A DNA stretch of 13,591 nt from Phytophthora quininea (GCA_011947345.1 JAAVTG010000916.1:1-13591); one strand, 5' to 3'. Counted from the stretch's first letter, positions 1 through 8,869 are shown. Numbers and translations: made by a program. The notes: generated from the letters alone by a model not told the origin.

Positions 1-377
1 TAGGACGTCCAAGCGAAGGATGCGGAGGACGGGTGGCAGGCTGAGCGTGGACTGCGGAAGGCCGTTCCAAAGGATGGAGGTCATTCTGGGGCGTGCCGCC
101 CGTGAAAGGAGGGGTGGACGCGTGGAGAAGGCAGTGACGGCGACTGCGCCGGCCGGAAGGACTGACAGAACTTGTTTTGCGCTGCAGGACCCAAGCCTAC
201 CGAGCGGCAAGAAGCAGCGACAGCGACAGCTAAGAGAACAAGCAGCCTTTAGTTTTTCTTCCGTTCTTACTCTTCCGTTCCGTCTACAACTACACGCGGC
301 CAAGGCACATTCCACTCCGCTCTGCACCAGAGGTACTCGACCCCGAACGGATCACCGTTCTTCTGTCTCGTCGGTGG
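1..377. other. Unassigned; possibly degenerate gag/protease upstream of the retroelement
   Basis: No known domain can be read here. The plus frame from 20 to 388 is open for 122 codons, but it is rich in Arg and Ser and has no zinc knuckle (CX2CX4HX4C) or aspartic-protease DTG/DSG active site. By position this should hold the end of gag and the start of the protease of the retroelement that follows. Either the sequence has decayed past recognition, or a deletion has joined unrelated DNA to the element near 390. I see no LTR. Confidence 0.3.
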
Positions 378-1454
378 TTGAGCCCTAGCCAAGCTCGCGG
401 CGGCCCAGCCGTCATCCCCACCACGGGACACCATCTCGCGACGGGGCCCGTGTCGGTGCCGAGGGTCCCGATGGACCTTGGGCTGAAGTTCTTAGACTTC
501 GATAGCGTGGAACGCTGTCTGGTCCTTGACCTGGATTCGAGGTACGACCTCATCCTGGTATGGCGTGGCTGAAACGCCACGAGCCATGGATCGATTGGCG
601 GTCGAAGACCTTGGGCGCTACGCGCACCTCTAGCGGAGCTTTGGGGAGTCATGAACCCACCTCTGCTAGGAAGCAGAAGCGCTATTGGCGCGAGCACTGG
701 GCCGAGTCGGCCATGGTGCTAGGTGTCGGTGTGTCCGAGTTGGTGGACGGCACCGTGAAGGACTGTAGTCCTGGACAGCGTTTGAGGGCTGATAGTTGTG
801 CGGCGGCACGTACTCCGTCGAGTGACTGCGGTCGTAGACCGAGTGTGTCACTGAGTGTCCCGGACACTGAGCCTTTTGAGGCTGATGCTTGTGCAGCGGC
901 ACGTACTCCGCTGAGCGGCGACGGTCGTAGACCGACTGTGTCGCTGAGTGTCCGAAGTGACACTGGGCCTTCCCGAAGGCCGTTACGTCGACTGCGACGA
1001 GTGCCGTCCGCGATCAAAGATCTCATGACGCTTCGTGTGGCGCCCCTCGGGCTGGTCTTCTCATTCGAGAGGCGCCGAGGGCGCACTGAGCCCCGTCCCC
1101 GTCTGGACGTGCCTCGGCGAGGCGGAGGCGTCGGGAAGCGCGGGCGCGCGACACAAGGTGTCTGTATCGCCAAGGGCGTCGACCGCGCCGAGCGGTGCTC
1201 ATCGGTCGGGCTGTGAACAGCTCTACGTCGACGGAGTGACGGGTGCGGTCGAAGGAGGCATGCGCCTCGATGACCTGCCAAATGTTGGTGAGCTCTTAGA
1301 GCTGGACGAAATGTCCGTCGCCGAGTTTGGGGCGGCGCTGAAGGACGGCGAGCTCGCCGAAGTGGTCATCATTCGACCCGAAGACGAGTTGAACTCGTCG
1401 TCCCTCGTGGACGAGTCGGTCTTGGTCGAGACCAAGAAAGCATTGAATGTGTGA
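378..1454 (+). pseudogene. Retroelement protease C-terminal part and linker to RT
   Basis: In the frame of 378-572, residues LATG and then FDSVERCLVLDLDSRYDLIL match the back half of Gypsy aspartic proteases, which ends in a conserved DLILGM-type strand. A one-base deletion near 556 moves the reading to the frame of 560-1216, which continues MAWLKRHEPWIDW, a typical end of the protease. The catalytic DTG/DSG is not seen upstream. The next 180 codons are a low-complexity linker rich in Arg, Ser and Pro with a 93-bp tandem duplication. A second frame change near 1215 leads to an acidic segment (LLELDEMSVAEFGAAL, IIRPEDELNSSS) in the frame that later encodes the RT. The TGA at 1452-1454 could come from CGA by one transition. 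Confidence 0.75.
788..973 (+). repeat. 93-bp in-frame tandem duplication in the pol linker
   Basis: Copy 1 runs 788-880 and copy 2 runs 881-973. The period is exactly 93 bases, or 31 codons, so the reading frame is kept. In translation both copies carry AD-x-CAAARTP, then GRRPxVSLSV, then DTxP. The bases just before each copy (TTTGAG) also match, as expected for a unit duplicated by slippage or unequal exchange. The copies differ at scattered sites, so the duplication is not recent. Whether other members of the family have it cannot be told from this window. Confidence 0.85.
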
Positions 1455-2430
1455 AGTGGGTCAGCGATCCTAAAGGACCGGATTGACCCCTTCTATCCTT
1501 AGCTGAAGGAGTATGGAGACGCCGTCTCGAAGGAGCCACCTAGTGGCCTCCCTCCTGACCGAGGGGTCCGTCATGAGATTGACTTGGTTCCCGGAACGAA
1601 GTACTGCGTCACACGCCAGTGGCCTTTGCCGAAGGAGCAGTGCGACGTCATTGACGCCTTCTTCCGCGCTAAGCACGCGGCAGGGCTTGTGCGTGAAAGC
1701 AAGTCTCCGCACTCCACGCCGACGTTCTGTGTCAGAAAGCCTAATGGCAAGTGGCGCATCGTTCATGCTTTCAATAAGCTGAACGCGGCCACGATCCCGG
1801 CGCAGACGCCGATTCCTAGGAAGGATGTTGTTCAGAACAACATGGTTGGTTGTACCATGTATAGCGCGCTCGACTTAGTCGATGGCTATTACCAACTGCT
1901 CATGCGAGCGAGTGATGTGCCGCTTACAGTAGTGAGCACACCGAGCGGTATGCTCTAGGAGTGGCTCGTTATGCCCCAAGGGCTATCGAACGCGCCGGCG
2001 ACGTTCAATGGTCTCGTGACGCAGTTGTTCCGGCCCCATCAGGCGTATGCACAGACATACTTCGACGACATCTTCGCCCACAGTCGTGCTGAGCACGGAA
2101 GGACTGCCGTCGAGATGCACGTTGAGCATCTGCGAGCGGTGCTCGAGTGCATGCACACGAACAAGTTGTATGCCAACGTAGACAAGTGTGTCTTTGGCGC
2201 CGAGGAGATTCTCTTCCTCGGCTGCTTCATTGGGAAGCGCGGGTTGCGGGCAGATCCTGCCAAGGTCAAGGCCATTGTTGACTGGCCGGTTCCCTTGAAC
2301 CAAAGGACCTTCGCAAGTGGCTTGGCCTCGCCAACTACTTGCACAAGTACGAGCGAAAACTATGCTGAGCTGGCTAGGCCATTGTCCAATCTCCTAAAGA
2401 AGGATGCGGACTGGTGTTGGCGTGCTGAGC
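1455..2430 (+). pseudogene. Reverse transcriptase domain of chromovirus pol (stops and a compensated frameshift)
   Basis: The RT copies element RNA into cDNA. One frame carries the classic Gypsy blocks: VPGTKYCVTRQWPLPKEQ (from 1587), SPHSTPTFCVRKPNGKWRIV, YSALDLVDGYYQL with the first catalytic Asp at 1872-1874, MPQGLSNAPATF from 1971, and the YFDD box at 2058-2069 with the two remaining catalytic Asp. Two stops interrupt the frame: TAG at 1500-1502 and TAG at 1956-1958, the latter where the family has Trp. The connection segment KWLGLANYLHKY is read only if one moves to the +2 frame between about 2304 and 2351. A one-base loss there is balanced by one extra base at 2351. The active-site residues are intact, so decay is seen in the frame and not in the catalytic codons. 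Confidence 0.9.
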
Positions 2431-2880
2431 ACGAGGCTGCGTTTGCGCAGATCAAGGAGAGCCTCCTGCAGGCGCCGATACTGGCGCTGCCGGACCCCGA
2501 TCGTCCGTTTAGCGTCGTCTGTGACGCCTCCGATTTTGCCATCGGCTGCGCTTTGCTTCAAGCGGACGCCGAAGGCGTGAACGCGTGATCGCGTTTGAGT
2601 GTCTCCAGCTTAAATCTGCGGAGAAGAACTATCCAGTTCACGACAAGGAGCTACTTGCGATGAAGTACGCTCGTCAAGTTCAGGGTGCACCTGCTCGGCT
2701 CTAAGCCGTTCGTGATCTTCACGGATCATGCGTCACTACGCACTGCGACACAGTCGCCTCACCTCTCGCAGAGGATGGCCCGCTGGCTCTCCTTCGCGGA
2801 GTATAACTCGAGGTGAAGTACAAGCCTGGCAGGCAGAACGTCCTGGCCGATGCGTCGCGCCGGCCGGATTATGAACTTTC
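2431..2880 (+). pseudogene. RNase H domain of chromovirus pol, multiply frameshifted
   Basis: RNase H removes the RNA strand of the RNA:DNA hybrid. The start, FSVVCDASDFAIGCALLQ, has the first catalytic Asp at 2523-2525. A one-base deletion near 2575 ends that frame at 2588. Reading continues one frame over as ERVIAFE, then AEKNYPVHDKELLAMKYA, which holds the conserved Glu region. A two-base deletion near 2672 moves to the frame with LLGSKPFVIFTDHASLRTA, which contains the TDH Asp. A further loss near 2805 moves to EVKYKPGRQNVLADA, which normally runs on as LSRRPDYE; here the Leu codon is also missing. Four shifts in about 300 bases make this the most damaged catalytic domain of the element. 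Confidence 0.85.
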
Positions 2881-3870
2881 TCATGTCACGATGGTGACGT
2901 CGTCGGTGACGGATTTGATCCGAACAGCGTATGCACAGGACGAGTCCTGCGCCGCATTGCTGCGCGCTCTGTGGAGCGACGAGTTCAAGGACTCGAAGAC
3001 AGAACTGTCTGGGCGCTTGCACGCGAGGCTGCATCGCTGCACCTGCGATGGCGGCATGCTGTGCTACAGCACGGGTCCTGATGACCCTCCACGTGTCGTG
3101 GTGCCTCACGATGAGGACCTCAAGTATCGGATACTTTATGAGGCTCACGACGCTCCCACGAGCGGCCACCTTGGTTGCGAGAAGACCTACAGCTCAATGA
3201 GCTCTATGTACTGGTGGCCCAAGCTGTACAAGTGGGTCAGCACATATGTGCGCACGTGTGAGACGTGTCAACGGGTCAAACCCGCGCCGTATGCGGCAGT
3301 GCCTTTGGCGAGCTTGCCAGTACCCAGCGGGTGTTGGCAGTCCATGAGTATGGACTTATGTTTGGCCTGCCGAAGGACTCGGCAGGCAACACGGGCATTG
3401 TGGTCTTTGTTGACCGATTGAGCAAGATGGCTCACTTAGCGGCAGTGGCGGACCCCATTGATGGAGAGGGTACAGCCTCGCCGTTCATCGATCGAGTCTT
3501 TCGGCAGCATGGGCTGCCGGAGTCGATCGTCTCGGATCGAGATCCGCGCTTCACGGGGAAGTTCTGGACGTCCGTCTTCAAGGTGCTAGGCACACGACCG
3601 GACATGTCCACAGCGGATCATCCGCAGACCGACGGTCAGACCGAACGCGTCAATCGCGTCGTCGAGGACGTCTTGCGCAGTGTGTGCGCTGAAACTCCAA
3701 AGCGGTGGAGCGTCATGCTCCCACTTGTCGAGTTTGCATTGAACAATGCCCTTCATGCCTCTACAGGCTTCACTCCGTTCTACGTGAACGGCTTAGCGCA
3801 CCCGCGTCCCTTTTCCCCACCACTCGTGGTCACGGGCTTGGTGGGGGGGGATAGCTCCCGAGCTTGCTGA
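2881..3870 (+). pseudogene. Integrase zinc-binding and DD35E core domains of chromovirus pol
   Basis: Integrase processes the cDNA ends and joins them to the chromosome. The zinc-binding module is complete: His at 3146 and 3167, Cys at 3257 and 3266, giving H-x6-H-x29-C-x2-C. The first catalytic Asp (SMD) is at 3353-3355. A one-base deletion just after it, near 3356, moves the reading from the frame of 2813-3421 to that of 3265-3870. There GLPKDSAGNTGIVVFVDRLS, the second Asp in VSDRDPRF (3535-3537) and the Glu in DGQTERVNR (3643-3645) follow. The last two are separated by 35 residues, the classic DD35E spacing. The frame ends at 3870 after a shift in the G-run near 3845. All three catalytic residues remain, but on two frames. 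Confidence 0.9.
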
Positions 3871-4560
3871 TGTCAGCCCTCTTGCGGTGCGCAAGCAAGT
3901 CGATGACTTCCTCTCGACGAGGTTGAGCGTCTTACGCAGTGTGCGCGACGCGATGGCTGAAAGCCAAGATGCTCAAAAAGAACAATTTGATGCAAAAGGC
4001 AGAGGCAACATGGTTGAATTCCAGGTCGGGGACCTTGTTTTATTAAACGCTAAGAACCTGCCTACACATGCAGTATCTGCCGTCTTCAAGACGAAACCCC
4101 GACCATGGTTCATCGGACCGTTCAAGGTCGTGGCCAAGAAGGGCCTTGCATACTCCCAGCGAAGATGCGAACACATTTTGTGTTCTACGTGGGCTTGCTT
4201 AAGCCGTACCAGGACCCCGCGGGGTGAGCGTGGAGGCTCTAGTCCTACCCACGGCTGCGCCGAAAGCGTCGAGAGACGAGCTGCTGCAGCCCAGTCAGTT
4301 GGCCCCGAAGCTCCGCGAGCCCTAGCTCCTGAGCGCGAAGACGATCGGAGATCGATTGCGGGGCCTCGAATCACTCCACCCGCTGCTGCAGATCCGTCAG
4401 GTCTTGATCGTAGCGACCAAACGTCTCCCAGACGTCTCGCATCTGGCGAGCGAGCTCTCCCCGCAGCGAGCGAACACGGTGCAGAATGGCTGACACCTCC
4501 GACTGACGCGCCCAGTGCGAGCCAGGAATCGGATTCCCATGGCCATCGACCATCCGACCA
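3846..4560 (+). pseudogene. Integrase C-terminal region and proline-rich spacer of chromovirus pol
   Basis: After a frameshift near 3845 the frame of 3887-4636 carries LSVLRSVRDAMAESQDAQKE, then VGDLVLLNAKNLP and RPWFIGPFKVVAKKGLAY. This is the GPY/F-type C-terminal domain of Gypsy integrases, which helps bind DNA. Near 4155 bases are lost and the next conserved block (THFVFYVGLLKPYQDP, from 4171) lies in another frame. A further single-base loss near 4223 changes frame again. From 4230 to 4560 the sequence encodes Ser-, Pro- and Arg-rich spacer with no domain. Such spacers between integrase and chromodomain are variable within the family. Confidence 0.75.
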
Positions 4561-4569
4561 TCACCCACA

Positions 4570-4848
4570 TCCGGCGCTGCTCGATGAGTACGGTGACCTC
4601 CACTATCACGTGGAGCGTCTTCTAGCACGTCGCTGACGTAAGGGCAAACCCAGTATCTGGTGAAGTGGAGGGGTTACCCTCACTCCCAGAACTCGTGGGA
4701 ATACGAGGTGCCTCTGAGACAAGACTGCCCTGACGTCGTGGACGCTTTTGATCGGGCTCATCAAGGGCGTCCTGGTGGCATATGGTGGACTCGTCGACCG
4801 AACTGCCGCATCCCGCCACTGGTGGGGGAGCGTTCAGGTCAGCTGTAG
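4570..4848 (+). pseudogene. C-terminal chromodomain of the retroelement polyprotein (frameshifted)
   Basis: The first strand, ALLDEYGDLHYHVERLLARR, is read at the end of the frame of 3887-4636. The rest, YLVKWRGYPHSQNSWEYE, is in the frame of 4660-4848. The two are joined across a frameshift near 4640. Together they match a chromodomain: a VERLL-type opening, then YLVKW, GYP and the SWE aromatic position. In chromoviruses this domain is thought to guide integration to chromatin with particular histone marks. Several positions of the aromatic cage are conserved (Tyr, Trp and Trp). The frame ends at TAG 4846-4848. Confidence 0.85.
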
Positions 4849-4894
4849 AGCTTATGTTCTGGTCCGTGGGTTGTTCAGCCAGTAGAGCCTAACC

Positions 4895-4915
4895 TTGAGG
4901 GCGGGAAAAAGAGAG
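4895..4915 (+). other. Polypurine-tract-like sequence after pol
   Basis: This purine-rich run (GAGGGCGGGAAAAAGAGAG from 4897) lies 50 bases after the pol stop, where the plus-strand primer of a Gypsy element should be. In an intact element the 3' LTR, starting with TG, follows within a base or two. Here the next bases are TTTTCC and no TG-led LTR is apparent, so the element may be broken at this point. GGAAAA and TTTTCC (4904-4921) could also form a small 6-bp stem. Confidence 0.45.
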
Positions 4916-5872
4916 TTTTCCAAGGGGCCAACCAAACCAAAAATAGTCAATCAAAGCGTTTAACTCTGACTACCCTCCAAGCTCTCGGAGAAGCTCGGAT
5001 TCAAGAGGCGACCTTTTACAACAAGACGCAAGATGGAATGAGAAGCTAGAGGCAAGTGTTGTCGTCAATTATTTGGTAAAGCTGTCTCTGCCTGACTACG
5101 GATGACAAAGACTAAACCAACGAAGGTGATTACACGAGGGTGGAGGCGGTGCTGTTATATCGCGACTTTCAGCTTTGTATATACTCCACTTTCAGCTGCA
5201 ACTCTGTCAGCAGCTCCCATGTCTATCCGAGCAGTGCTCTTTCCGTTGTTTTGATTGATGCCGCACCACTTGGTTGTACTTGGCCTGGTCTGTCATCTAG
5301 CCGAGGGTCACAAGCAGGGACGACTTCTTGCCGTCATCACCGTCGGAACCAGCCACAAGGTGGAGCGTTTTTCCCAGTCCTTGTCATTCCCCCTGCCTTG
5401 TCATGTCGGCATCTGAGGCAGTAGTCGGCAGCAACGACAGCACCCTTCTTTTCCCTCTTGGAATTTACAGTCGCCGCCTTTAGCCATGTTGAGATCGTGT
5501 ACAACATCAGCAGAAAAAGTAACATGTAATACAACATGACCATACCAACATACCGAGCCGGCGAACGTGCTAGTGCTGGCGCCAATGGTGCTGCTGATCC
5601 AGGTGTCTCTGCTTCTCCGGGCGATGCGTCAGGTATCCCCGGCGGATGGCACGGGTATCTCTGATGCGGAGTCGTTTCTAAGCACAAACCAGCGAATTAG
5701 TAGACCACATCTTGGATCATTGCATGTACAGTACACCCTGTCATCGAGATGTCATCGCTTTCATCATCCGCGTCGTCGTCCTCTTCCACAGGTACGTGAG
5801 GACACGACCCCGCTTCTTCTTTCCTGCTCCGCGCGTGGACATCACCAGCACATTGCCCTTCTTCTTTTGCGC
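4916..5872. other. No recognisable gene; intergenic or decayed repeat
   Basis: I recognise no domain on either strand. The longest frame is on the minus strand, 5337-5687 (116 codons). It reads a Pro/Ala-rich start, a hydrophobic stretch of about 20 residues (VGMVMLYYMLLFLLMLYTI) that could span a membrane, then a Lys-rich tail with several Cys. Because it lies just downstream of the broken peptidase gene on the same strand, it may be chance or the trailing part of that gene. No LTR, tRNA or clear promoter was seen. Confidence 0.35.
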
Positions 5873-6480
5873 TCAGTACACTTGCACAGTAAACGCATCA
5901 CAAGCAGGGAATGACACTGGAGAGACAATCACCCCACGAGGCATTTGCGACTTTGAGACTTGGCACCCCACTCCGCAGGAGATGCTGTCAGTCTGTTTAA
6001 GCCAGTCGATTCCTTCATACCAGCTCATCTTGTATATCCAGCGTGGGTTCAATAGTGTAGCGCATGCTCTTCTTCACTTCATTGTAGTTTAATCCCAAGC
6101 TGGTACGAGTCAAACATAAAGCAGATCTGATCTTTTGTCCAACACAAACGAGCACCAATGGAAACCTGTGTTCACATCGCCGATGACACGCTTGTTGGCA
6201 ACATCTCCAGCCCCGAAGTCGCCAGCAACACGACGTTTCTGCCCAAGCGAGTGATGTCATCTCGTGAAAACTAGGGTTCACCACATCAACATCCTTATAC
6301 TCGGCCCTTAGTACCATCACCCCAATATAATACACGTAGTGTTCAGTTTTTGAACCTGACCGTTTTTCTGCTATTAATTCTCCTCCAACGCTCGTGTTTT
6401 TCAGGTTCAAGCTGTAGAATACTTTGTAAGTTTTCTGTGGACATAATAAGGCAAAATGCGTCAGTCCAGTATTTTACGGT
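5873..6480 (-). pseudogene. Ulp1-like cysteine peptidase (family C48) remnant
   Basis: Ulp1-type peptidases cleave SUMO-like modifiers. In many eukaryotes, oomycetes included, related domains sit in Mutator-like transposons. On the minus strand NTGFHWCSFVLDKRSDLLY carries the catalytic His (6160-6158) followed by Trp, as in the family. The Asp of DSYQL (6111-6109) comes 16-17 residues later, close to the usual His-Asp spacing. It is followed by KQTDSISCGV, where Gln (5995-5993) forms the oxyanion hole and Cys (5977-5975) is the nucleophile. The three blocks lie in three frames, so there are shifts between each pair, and stops also occur between Asp and Gln. The Cys frame ends with TGA at 5875-5873. 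Order, spacing and context residues all fit C48, but the evidence is motif-based. Confidence 0.6.
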
Positions 6481-7501
6481 ATGAATATGGTTGTTGAAGC
6501 CAAGTTATCTTTGTGCTGGTGCACGTATCACTGAATGGGGCTCTAGTGTTGAAGATGTGCCACCCAACAGTTTCAATCCAATCCGTTGTACACTTCACCA
6601 AACAAAAGCTATTCTGATCTTTAATGATATTGGCCATCGCCTCAAGTTAGTCAAGTGTGGCGCACCCGTAGTCAGGCTAGTAGGCAAGCAGGTCATCGTT
6701 GCTAGTTGCATTGACTGTGTCGATGGCTTGCATCTTGTCTAGTTGCGGGATTGCCTCGACTACTGGAACTTCCTGTCCGATGTTGTAGTTGCAAGTTGTA
6801 GCATGCCTTTAACTTCGCAGTCATCCATGCCAAAAGCGTTGAGCATTGCTTTGGCTGAGTTGATGCTGTATGGGCGCAGCGACATCTTTGGACTTCACCT
6901 TGCGCGTCTTCTTCACAGATTCGCACAGCGATTTCTGTTGCAGCTTTAATATCTGTTATGTCTGCAATCCGTCTCTTCACGCCAAGAGAGGCCTCGTGTA
7001 CGTGGCGGAGGTGCAAACGCCAAAAGGAACTCCTCCGATCCCAGATACTCCATAGCCACGTCTTTCTCGAGTACAGGATCCTTTATAGTGCGATTCTTGG
7101 AGTAGTGGAATCACCAGTGCTGATCCCTCAAGAGATGAGACGCGGGCATTTATTTGCGCAGTACACTCCGTTGCACGAACGATACAATGCTTTCGCTTGC
7201 CTTGACCACGAGCAGCTTGGGATGATGTTTTCCTCCAACTTGGATTGTGCCTTACGGCGGATCGGTTTGTTTCGGCAGTGGACTGATGTATTCATGCGGC
7301 TGCTAAACAACTGAAAAGTTGCTGCTCGAAAAAATCTGCGAACGCACTGCAAAAGGCCTCCCATCTAACAGGAAAGCCCTCTAAAAACATGCCACTCTGT
7401 TCATCGCGTGAATTGAGTTCCATATCATCCCGCCTGCACTTCCTTCTGGTTATGTTCCAGTGCCGTTCCAGTCTGGATCCTTCACGATTGTCGACAGGCA
7501 T
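6481..7501 (-). pseudogene. Broken coding remnant upstream of the Ulp1-like domain
   Basis: Short protein-like pieces appear in changing frames on the minus strand: RWEAFCSAFADFFEQQ (near 7350), RMNTSVHCRNKPIRRKAQ (near 7300), NRTIKDPVLEKDVAMEYLG (near 7080), GVKRRIADITDIKAATEIAV (near 6970) and DKMQAIDTVNATSNDDLLAY (near 6730). They lie on the same strand and upstream of the peptidase motifs, so they may be the first part of the same gene. The first pieces remind me of the N-terminal part of oomycete Mutator-like (MULE) proteins, which would fit a MULE-Ulp1 fusion. I cannot see a transposase DDE motif or a SWIM zinc finger. The call of a decayed transposon gene is inference. Confidence 0.35.
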
Positions 7502-7525
7502 TTAGCCTAACAAACAAAGGGAGCC

Positions 7526-8056
7526 GAATTTGCTTCGAAGTGCATAAGTGACCAAGACCGCGAGAAACGGGAGTACATTGGCCCGTCCTCCAGCGCCTAC
7601 TTGTCTTCGACACGAACCTGGGTACGGGAAGTATATTGGTCCACCCGGCGCAAGTGCTGCATTCGTCCCTCAACCTCAAGATCCCACTAAAGGGAGTGGC
7701 TGCTCGCGAGAGCAAGGAACAAAGGACCCCACAAAGGACAAGCGCCGCAAGGCACCCAAGGGACCGGACGACACTACCCGGCCCGCTGACCCCGACCTTG
7801 ACACACTCGGCCATGGCCAGCAACCTTCCCCGACAGCAGACCGAAGCATACCCGTGCTGCTGTCACCACGTCCTCCAAGGACAGTTCCGTCTTCACCGCA
7901 CCTCCTCGAGTCAATGGAAGAGCGTTACCCGCCCGCCAACGGGTACACAAGGTGAGAACGCGTTCAGCACACACGGCAGATCGGAGTACCCCTCCGTAGT
8001 CGGCAGTTTGGACACCGTGCGCTAGAGGAATTTCGGTAGATCCCGCTACGCCGCAC
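7526..8056 (+). repeat. Interspersed repeat family, copy A (possibly a solo LTR)
   Basis: This segment can be aligned from end to end with a minus-strand copy at 11348-11953 and in part with copies at 11272-11335 and 12180-12752. Shared marks in order are GAATTTGC at the start, CATAAGTG, two ATTGG boxes about 75 bases apart (near 7560 and 7635), a variable middle, the block GCCCGCC-ACGGGTACACAA-GTGAG (7929-7957), a CGGAGTACCCCTCCG-type box and a final ATCCCGCTAC. One frame is open for 135 codons (7548-7955, ending in PPANGYTR), but the middle differs too much between copies to trust it as a protein. The size of 530-600 bp and the CA-like ending suggest a solo LTR. No target-site duplication is visible. 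Confidence 0.6.
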
Positions 8057-8074
8057 GCGCAGCCAGCGCGTGCG

Positions 8075-8239
8075 ATGCAGCTCTTCCGCTGCGTCTACAA
8101 GGTGCGCGGGGACAACAAAGAAGAGTGCGGTAAACTGATATCCTACGGCGGCTTCTGGACCTACGTCGTCGGCAGTCACTTGCAGGGGACAGGTGCGTCT
8201 TGGAATAAAAAATGTATGATATTTATGGGCGAAGCATGA
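8075..8239 (+). other. Short protein-like open frame, 54 codons, unrecognised
   Basis: Starting at ATG 8075 just after repeat copy A, the frame reads MQLFRCVYKVRGDNKEECGK and then ISYGGFWTYVVGSHLQG. The pattern of Cys, Cys, aromatic residues and a late His hints at a small zinc-binding fold such as a BED finger, but the full ligand set is not there. The last 14 codons look like intron or UTR sequence, and ACAGGTGCGT near 8190 resembles a splice donor. It could be a truncated first exon of a lost transposon gene, or chance. Confidence 0.2.
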
Positions 8240-8797
8240 AGCAAGCGGATGAAGACCGCCTGGCGAGGATTGAACGCTACCTCCGCGTACTTGCAAATGC
8301 GGGCGAAGCTTGGTAGTGGAGTGTGCAGTAGGGAGTAAATCCGGAAGTGAAATTGATTCAGTTAAAGGTTTTGTCTTGGTCCCCTCCTCTCATATCTTTG
8401 GTTCTCATGATATGCAAATATGTCGTGGACACGCTTTGATGGGACGGACACGATTGGGAATAGACTTGAGTTTTGTATAGAGCCAAACTGTGTAGCCTTA
8501 CACCAAAACCACCCGGATACTTCAACTTCTCGCCCAATCAGAAACCACCACACGTACCCCTTCGCCAATGACAAGCACCAAGCGCGTGGCAGCCACACGC
8601 TCAGCACGCGCACCACGGCCCCCGCGAGACGACGAAATGCATATCCTCAACACGCATCATCGCTGCCAAAGTCGGCGCGAGCCTGGACGACGACGTGAAC
8701 AAAGGATGCCCCCGGGGCTAGCGGCTCCGCGCCGTCGGCTGACACCACACCAGCGCCGCCCAAGAAACGTGCTACCAACAAGCGTGGCCGCGCTGGC
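8240..8797. other. No firm gene; basic, proline/alanine-rich coding-like stretch
   Basis: From about 8568 the plus strand changes to a GC-rich stretch that reads MTSTKRVAATRSARAPRPPR in one frame. In another frame the later part reads SGSAPSADTTPAPPKKRATN, which resembles a disordered N-terminal tail with a nuclear-localisation-like basic cluster. No folded domain follows, and the two pieces are in different frames. Two CCAAT motifs (near 8535 and 8560) lie just upstream of the ATG at 8568, but their role is unknown. The stretch from 8240 to 8420 holds nothing I can name. Confidence 0.25.
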
Positions 8798-8869
8798 ATG
8801 GTTAGTTTGCATAGAGCTGAGTCAGTTGCCGTAAGCCAGGTGTTAAGGAAAGAGAACATGGTTATGGCT

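Larger units (their letters stand above)
378..4915 (+). mobile_element. Decayed Ty3/Gypsy chromovirus, internal (pol) region
   Basis: The domain order on the plus strand is protease, RT, RNase H, integrase and chromodomain. This order, with integrase after RNase H and a C-terminal chromodomain, defines the chromovirus branch of Ty3/Gypsy (Metaviridae) retrotransposons. The intact family makes one Gag-Pol polyprotein that copies RNA into DNA and inserts it in the nucleus. Here the reading passes through all three plus frames. I see in-frame stops at 1452, 1500 and 1956. Frameshifts lie near 556, 1215, 2304/2351, 2575, 2672, 2805, 3356, 3845, 4155, 4223 and 4640. The copy cannot be autonomous. 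Neither LTR is visible: the 5' part lies outside or is lost, and the expected 3' LTR does not follow the polypurine tract. The resemblance to oomycete elements is from memory, not from a search. Confidence 0.88.

Noticed and set aside
290..1281. Long minus-strand open frames (290-697, 682-1281)
   Set aside because: They lie opposite the retroelement protease and linker, which show clear homology on the plus strand. The GC-rich, stop-poor composition explains the antisense openness.
4371..4628. Minus-strand frames opposite the integrase-chromodomain spacer
   Set aside because: No domain, and overlapped by the plus-strand polyprotein; judged shadows.
5337..5687. Possible membrane protein on the minus strand with one hydrophobic stretch
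   Set aside because: No recognisable family, no signal for a start, and it lies in a decayed region behind a broken gene. Noted inside the region entry but not called as a gene.
7548..8025. Protein-coding gene of about 130 codons in repeat copy A
   Set aside because: Two overlapping frames are open, and the middle does not align with the frames of copies B and C. Only the nucleotide core is conserved, so a repeat is the better explanation.
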